From Cyclostephanos tholiformis (taxonomy: Eukaryota; Bacillariophyta; Thalassiosirophyceae; Thalassiosirales; Thalassiosiraceae): DNA of 25,578 bases. The position numbers were made by a program, and so were the translations under genes. The stretch lies in NCBI GenBank assembly GCA_036939975.1, contig JALLPB010000080.1:1-25578 (forward strand), in the 5' to 3' direction. This document shows, piece by piece, positions 21,004 through 25,578 of this stretch; position 1 is the stretch's first letter; the number at the start of each line of letters is the position of its first letter. The notes beneath the pieces are model-generated. The model did not search any database. It was given only the letters and a program-made list of their open reading frames with translations, and had not been told where the DNA came from.

Positions 21004-21028
21004 TTTGGCGCATGTTCTTCGGCGGGAA
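21004..21028. promoter_or_regulatory. paired E2F-type binding sites in the PCNA promoter
   Basis: TTTGGCGC (21004-21011) and GGCGGGAA (21021-21028, the reverse of TTCCCGCC) both fit the E2F/DP consensus TTTSSCGS. They are 9 bp apart, in opposite orientation, 143-167 bp upstream of the PCNA ATG. PCNA is a well-known E2F target in animals and plants. An AT-rich CCATAAATAAG (21126-21136) may be a TATA-like element or part of the 5' leader. Sites were matched by eye. Confidence 0.6.
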
Positions 21029-21170
21029 GAGTCTCTGTTTCTCACGTATCTATTCCTGTGTTGGTACTTATGTGATTCCAAAGACGAAGGTAAGGAGGAG
21101 GGGCCAAATCACCTGCCTTGTGTAACCATAAATAAGAAACACAAATAATAATAACCACAACACCTCAACC

Positions 21171-22351
<1,181 letters not shown>

Positions 22352-23058
22352 TTAGTGGTCAATTTGTTGGATGTTGTGAAAAAAAGGGATTGTGTGGATT
22401 TGCCACAATGATTTCCCTGTTGAGTCTGACTTTCATAGTTTTAATTACTATCATAAATGCAAGGAACATCTACCTTATTGTTTAATATTTAGTAATAATC
22501 AGTCTGGAAGTACTGTTTGCATTAACTAGGCTGGTGAAGATGTGTCTGTGGTACTCATCCTCTTTTGTTGAGTCTCCTGCTTCATACTATCTCCTTGGAG
22601 GGCATACATGTTTCACTCGGGTGTCTACTCATGCGTACCTCTCTACCAATGTCATTCCCCACATGACAGGTGCTGTCAGCTCAATGGAAACGGAAACAGA
22701 TGCTGCAAATCCTGTTCTGCTGTCTACGTCCTTGTGACCTCTGGGTTGAATGAAATAATAGTTGATGATATCCCACGACAAATCTTCTTTTTCCTCAAAT
22801 GACAAAGCAAAAACTTTGCCTAAATGCTTGCAAAGGACGAGGAAGTAAACGATGATTCTTGTTACCATCATGATAAGTACAATGATCTTTAGGATGAGTA
22901 GCGCAATAGCGCCGCAAAGAATTGCTTCTGAATACATTCAACCCTATGGAGAAAATATTTTTCCTCATATGTCCTTATGCAGCATAATATTCACCAGACC
23001 TGGTTGTCACATAACTCAACCCATCCCAACACAACCCTTCCAACCCAATCCGATGTGA
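22352..23058. other. intergenic region between PCNA and the P450-reductase pseudogene
   Basis: This contains the PCNA 3' UTR and spacer. A minus-strand frame of 102 codons (22629-22937) has a hydrophobic start but no recognisable family. CAACCC/CAACCCAATCC-like motifs occur at about 23020-23050. No other feature is visible. Confidence 0.55.
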
Positions 23059-25578
23059 CTACATTAATGCTGCCCAGCAGTCCTTGATGTACTGCTGCTG
23101 CCCCACAAGCATAGTAACATTAACTGGAAAGGGCTTGAGCGCTCTGTCGATGGTGCTTCTGATATCATGCACCATATATTTTGCATCTCCACAGAGTACA
23201 AATACCCACCTCCAGATGCAATGCCGGATGCCATCAGAGATTTGCTATGCTGCACCAAATGCTGCATGTACACATTCTCAGTGCTACCCATCTTGCAAGA
23301 GATTACAAACAGCAATTAGGAAACGGCCAGGTAGCCTGCAAGCTCAGATTTGTAGACGAAACCTTCATCCTTAGAGCAACAACCAAAGAATAATACAGCT
23401 GGGCCCAACTTACTCCCAGACTGTAGCAAACACGCTCTATGCTGCATGAATCCCATGAAGGGAGCCAAGCCCATGCCCACACTGACAAAACTCATAGGAG
23501 TGGTAGGATCCTCTGGAAGATGAAATGCATTGTTTGTTGGCTTGATAGATATGTGGACCCTGTCACCTGGTTTCAATCCCTTGAGATATGTTGACACCAC
23601 TCCCTGATGGATGCAACCTGAGGGTGTAGTGCAGATCAAATGAGCTACAGTGATGCTGGCAATATCTGCACCCTTTGGACCTTAGGTAACAAGCTTATGC
23701 TGTAGTAGCAAGGCTTTGCCGGGGTCAGAAGAAGAAGGAGTTCAGAAACACCAAAAGCTGGAATGCTCTTGAACTTGTGTAGAACCTATAACAACATCAA
23801 CTTTGGATCTCCTACAATTTCCTTGTACTTGTGACCCTCCCACCCAAGCCCTTCAAGCTGAAGCCTCTCTGGTGGCCAAGGACAGAGTGAGGCAAGGAAT
23901 GCCAAACTATTTCTGCTAGGGGGTTTAAACATATCCAAAACTTCAGTGAGCAGTGAGGAGAGAGTGCAAACGGTCAAGGGCCATTTGAATGGCAAGGAGG
24001 ACTTCATCTTGCATGTAGATTGAATAACAATCACATTGTCAAGTGGAAGCTCTAAATGTGCAGCAAGTTTATTCACATCCTCATCTTGATTGTGCGAATA
24101 GACAGCTAGATGATCCCCAGGAGCAGAACTAACACCAACTGGGAGGACAACATCTTTGTGACGAGTCAACCTCCTTGAAAAGAGTGTGACTGGAGCTCTT
24201 TGTTAGTGGCCACTTCTGCCAAGAAGCTGATGCAATTCAGTTGACGGTACATCGTCGTTGTAAATATTACATCCATCTTTGACAATAAAAGCTTTGTCAT
24301 CACAGATAACACCATTCACAGTGGCAATAACATGAGGGCTTGAACTGAGTGAATGCTCAAAAGTGTTGAGGACAGGATCAACCCATTCATAGAATCCTCA
24401 AAGACTCCATTGGCATCTGTTTCAACCATGGGTAGCAGCTCGATGCCTCCCAGTTCTGCAAGCCGGCATTGACAAGACAAGGAAACTTCTGCCAGAAATG
24501 GCATACCGGATCCCATGAGGTAAGTTTGCAACAGATGACTTGAGCCACTTGTCAAAGAACTTGGCATTGTCCAGCAGGAAGCCAATGTAGGTAAAGGTGA
24601 AGCAGAGAATGGTGCTTGCATCTGAGAACCTGCTGCACTTACGTGTATCATCTAAGGACAATAAAATAGTATCTAATCCTTGTTCAGATGCTTTGAGCTC
24701 AAGCTCAGTTGCAAATTCCTTGATCGATCCCATATTACTGCCAAATAAAATTTAGATCTTGCTTCCCATGGTAGGGATAGAGTGATCCACATTAGATAGT
24801 TTTGAAACTGTCGTAGGAATGGATACAACTGTTTTGGCTTTGATGGGGGTCACAATATGAGACAGAGTCAATTTCAGCCTCAATTTTCATTTCAACATTA
24901 GGATGCAAGGATACTAGATACCAGAAGAAAAGCAGGTGGCCTGATATTGTCTTGTGGCCAGCCACCAAACAAGTGATGAGTTGGCCTACCATGTCATCAT
25001 CACTTAACTTGCTTCCAGTCTTGAGATTGCTTGCATCCATCATCAAGGAAAGCATGTCTTTGAAAGGGGGCTTGATGCCCTTCAATATAGATTCTCTTTG
25101 GCGTATGATGATGTCCATGGCAATCCACCTCATTTCTTTAGTTGCCTCAGCTTGTTGAGCCTTCAGATGTTTAGACAAAGCTCTTTGGAGTGGATGAGTG
25201 ACCAGATAGTTCGATGCCTCTGGTCAAATTTGCATTTTTTAATGAATTCATGAGAGCAATCAGTTCTGACCCCTTTGACTGAGCTAAATTGCACATTCAT
25301 CATTGCCATCCCAATTCTATCATAAGTCATACCTATCATAAGATCAGGTACATCAAAATAGGTGGATCCAAATGCTTTGTATGTTTTCATCAATGCCCTG
25401 ACCTAGGCTGGTGGAAAACTTCCCCTGAAATGGACTAAAATGAGTGAAAGCAAAGTGGGATGTAGTCCATGTCAGGAAGAGAAAATTATGAGCTTATTTT
25501 AATCCTTAAAAATAAAGTGGATCGCCCTGGCTAAAGCTAGGGGGATGAGATGCAACCTGTAGGATTCTACAGGTGTTG
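23059..25578 (-). pseudogene. self-sufficient cytochrome P450-reductase fusion (CYP102/CYP505 type), decayed and partial
   Basis: On the minus strand the order matches P450-BM3-type fusions, in which one protein carries a heme monooxygenase followed by an NADPH-FMN-FAD reductase. Heme-domain pieces are THFSPFQGKF (about 25450), DLMIGMTYDRIGM (about 25340), and the I helix LVAGHKTISG (24939-24968), where AGHETTSG is expected. The K-helix ExxR and the Cys heme loop are missing: within about 100 bp the sequence jumps to the FMN domain (FGSNMG at about 24750, then DNAKFFDKWL at 24542-24571). FAD-domain parts include APGDHLAVYSHN (about 24125) and SYLKGLKPGDRV-like text (about 23575). The NADPH site reads GMGLAPFMGF for GTGLAPFRGF (about 23480). 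The end is QYIKDCWAALM with TAG at 23059-23061. Multiple stops and frameshifts make it dead. The 5' end lies outside the window. Confidence 0.88.

Noticed and set aside
22629..22937. 102-codon minus-strand frame with a hydrophobic N-terminal half
   Set aside because: It starts with ATG and has one or two possible membrane segments. The rest shows no family motif and the region is CpG-poor spacer DNA; chance or a relic is more likely.

Overview
The window is nuclear eukaryotic DNA. Its genes carry GT-AG introns, and it holds a eukaryotic PCNA, a Helitron remnant and two Copia-type retrotransposons. The Copia proteins have features I associate with stramenopile, especially diatom, genomes: a DFGF-type integrase, an RQVDDF-type reverse transcriptase box, and a PDZ-like segment between integrase and RT. 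A self-sufficient P450-reductase fusion (CYP102/CYP505 type) also fits. A diatom or near relative is my best guess; the species cannot be read from the sequence. One ambiguous base (N at 16913) marks this as draft assembly.

Layout, left to right. 1-543: 5'-truncated Helitron Rep/helicase remnant. 1352-4417 (+): four-exon gene for the organellar translation GTPase GUF1/LepA (EF4). 4418-9027: about 4.6 kb without an intact gene, filled with old repeats. These include a 352-bp hAT-like MITE with an 8-bp target duplication, a 383-bp element with perfect 34-bp terminal inverted repeats, several tandem duplications and hairpins, and a scrap of decayed coding sequence. About 9028-16440 (+): a decayed Copia retrotransposon with an extra ORF upstream of gag, then gag with zinc knuckle, protease, integrase, PDZ-like segment, an RT with its core deleted, and RNase H, ending in a polypurine tract and the start of a 3' LTR at 16441. 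16555-16915: an AT-rich array of self-complementary motifs. 16914-19780 (-): a second, well-preserved Copia gag-protease-integrase ORF that stops at the array before any RT. 19781-20640: its leader, a possible LTR, and low-complexity DNA. 21171-22351 (+): two-exon PCNA gene with two E2F-type sites in its promoter. 23059-25578 (-): pseudogene of a P450-reductase fusion, running off the window.

Only GUF1 and PCNA look like working host genes. They serve organelle translation and nuclear DNA replication and have no evident functional link. The rest records transposon activity and decay. The decayed parts (first Copia, P450 pseudogene) are strongly CpG-poor and carry TGA stops where Arg is expected. 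The host genes and the second Copia are CpG-rich. This suggests that methylated-CpG deamination is eroding silenced DNA here. I found no CRISPR array, rRNA or tRNA, and no clear candidate for a wholly new enzymatic system. The most novel items are the pre-gag ORF, the palindromic AT array and the two MITEs.
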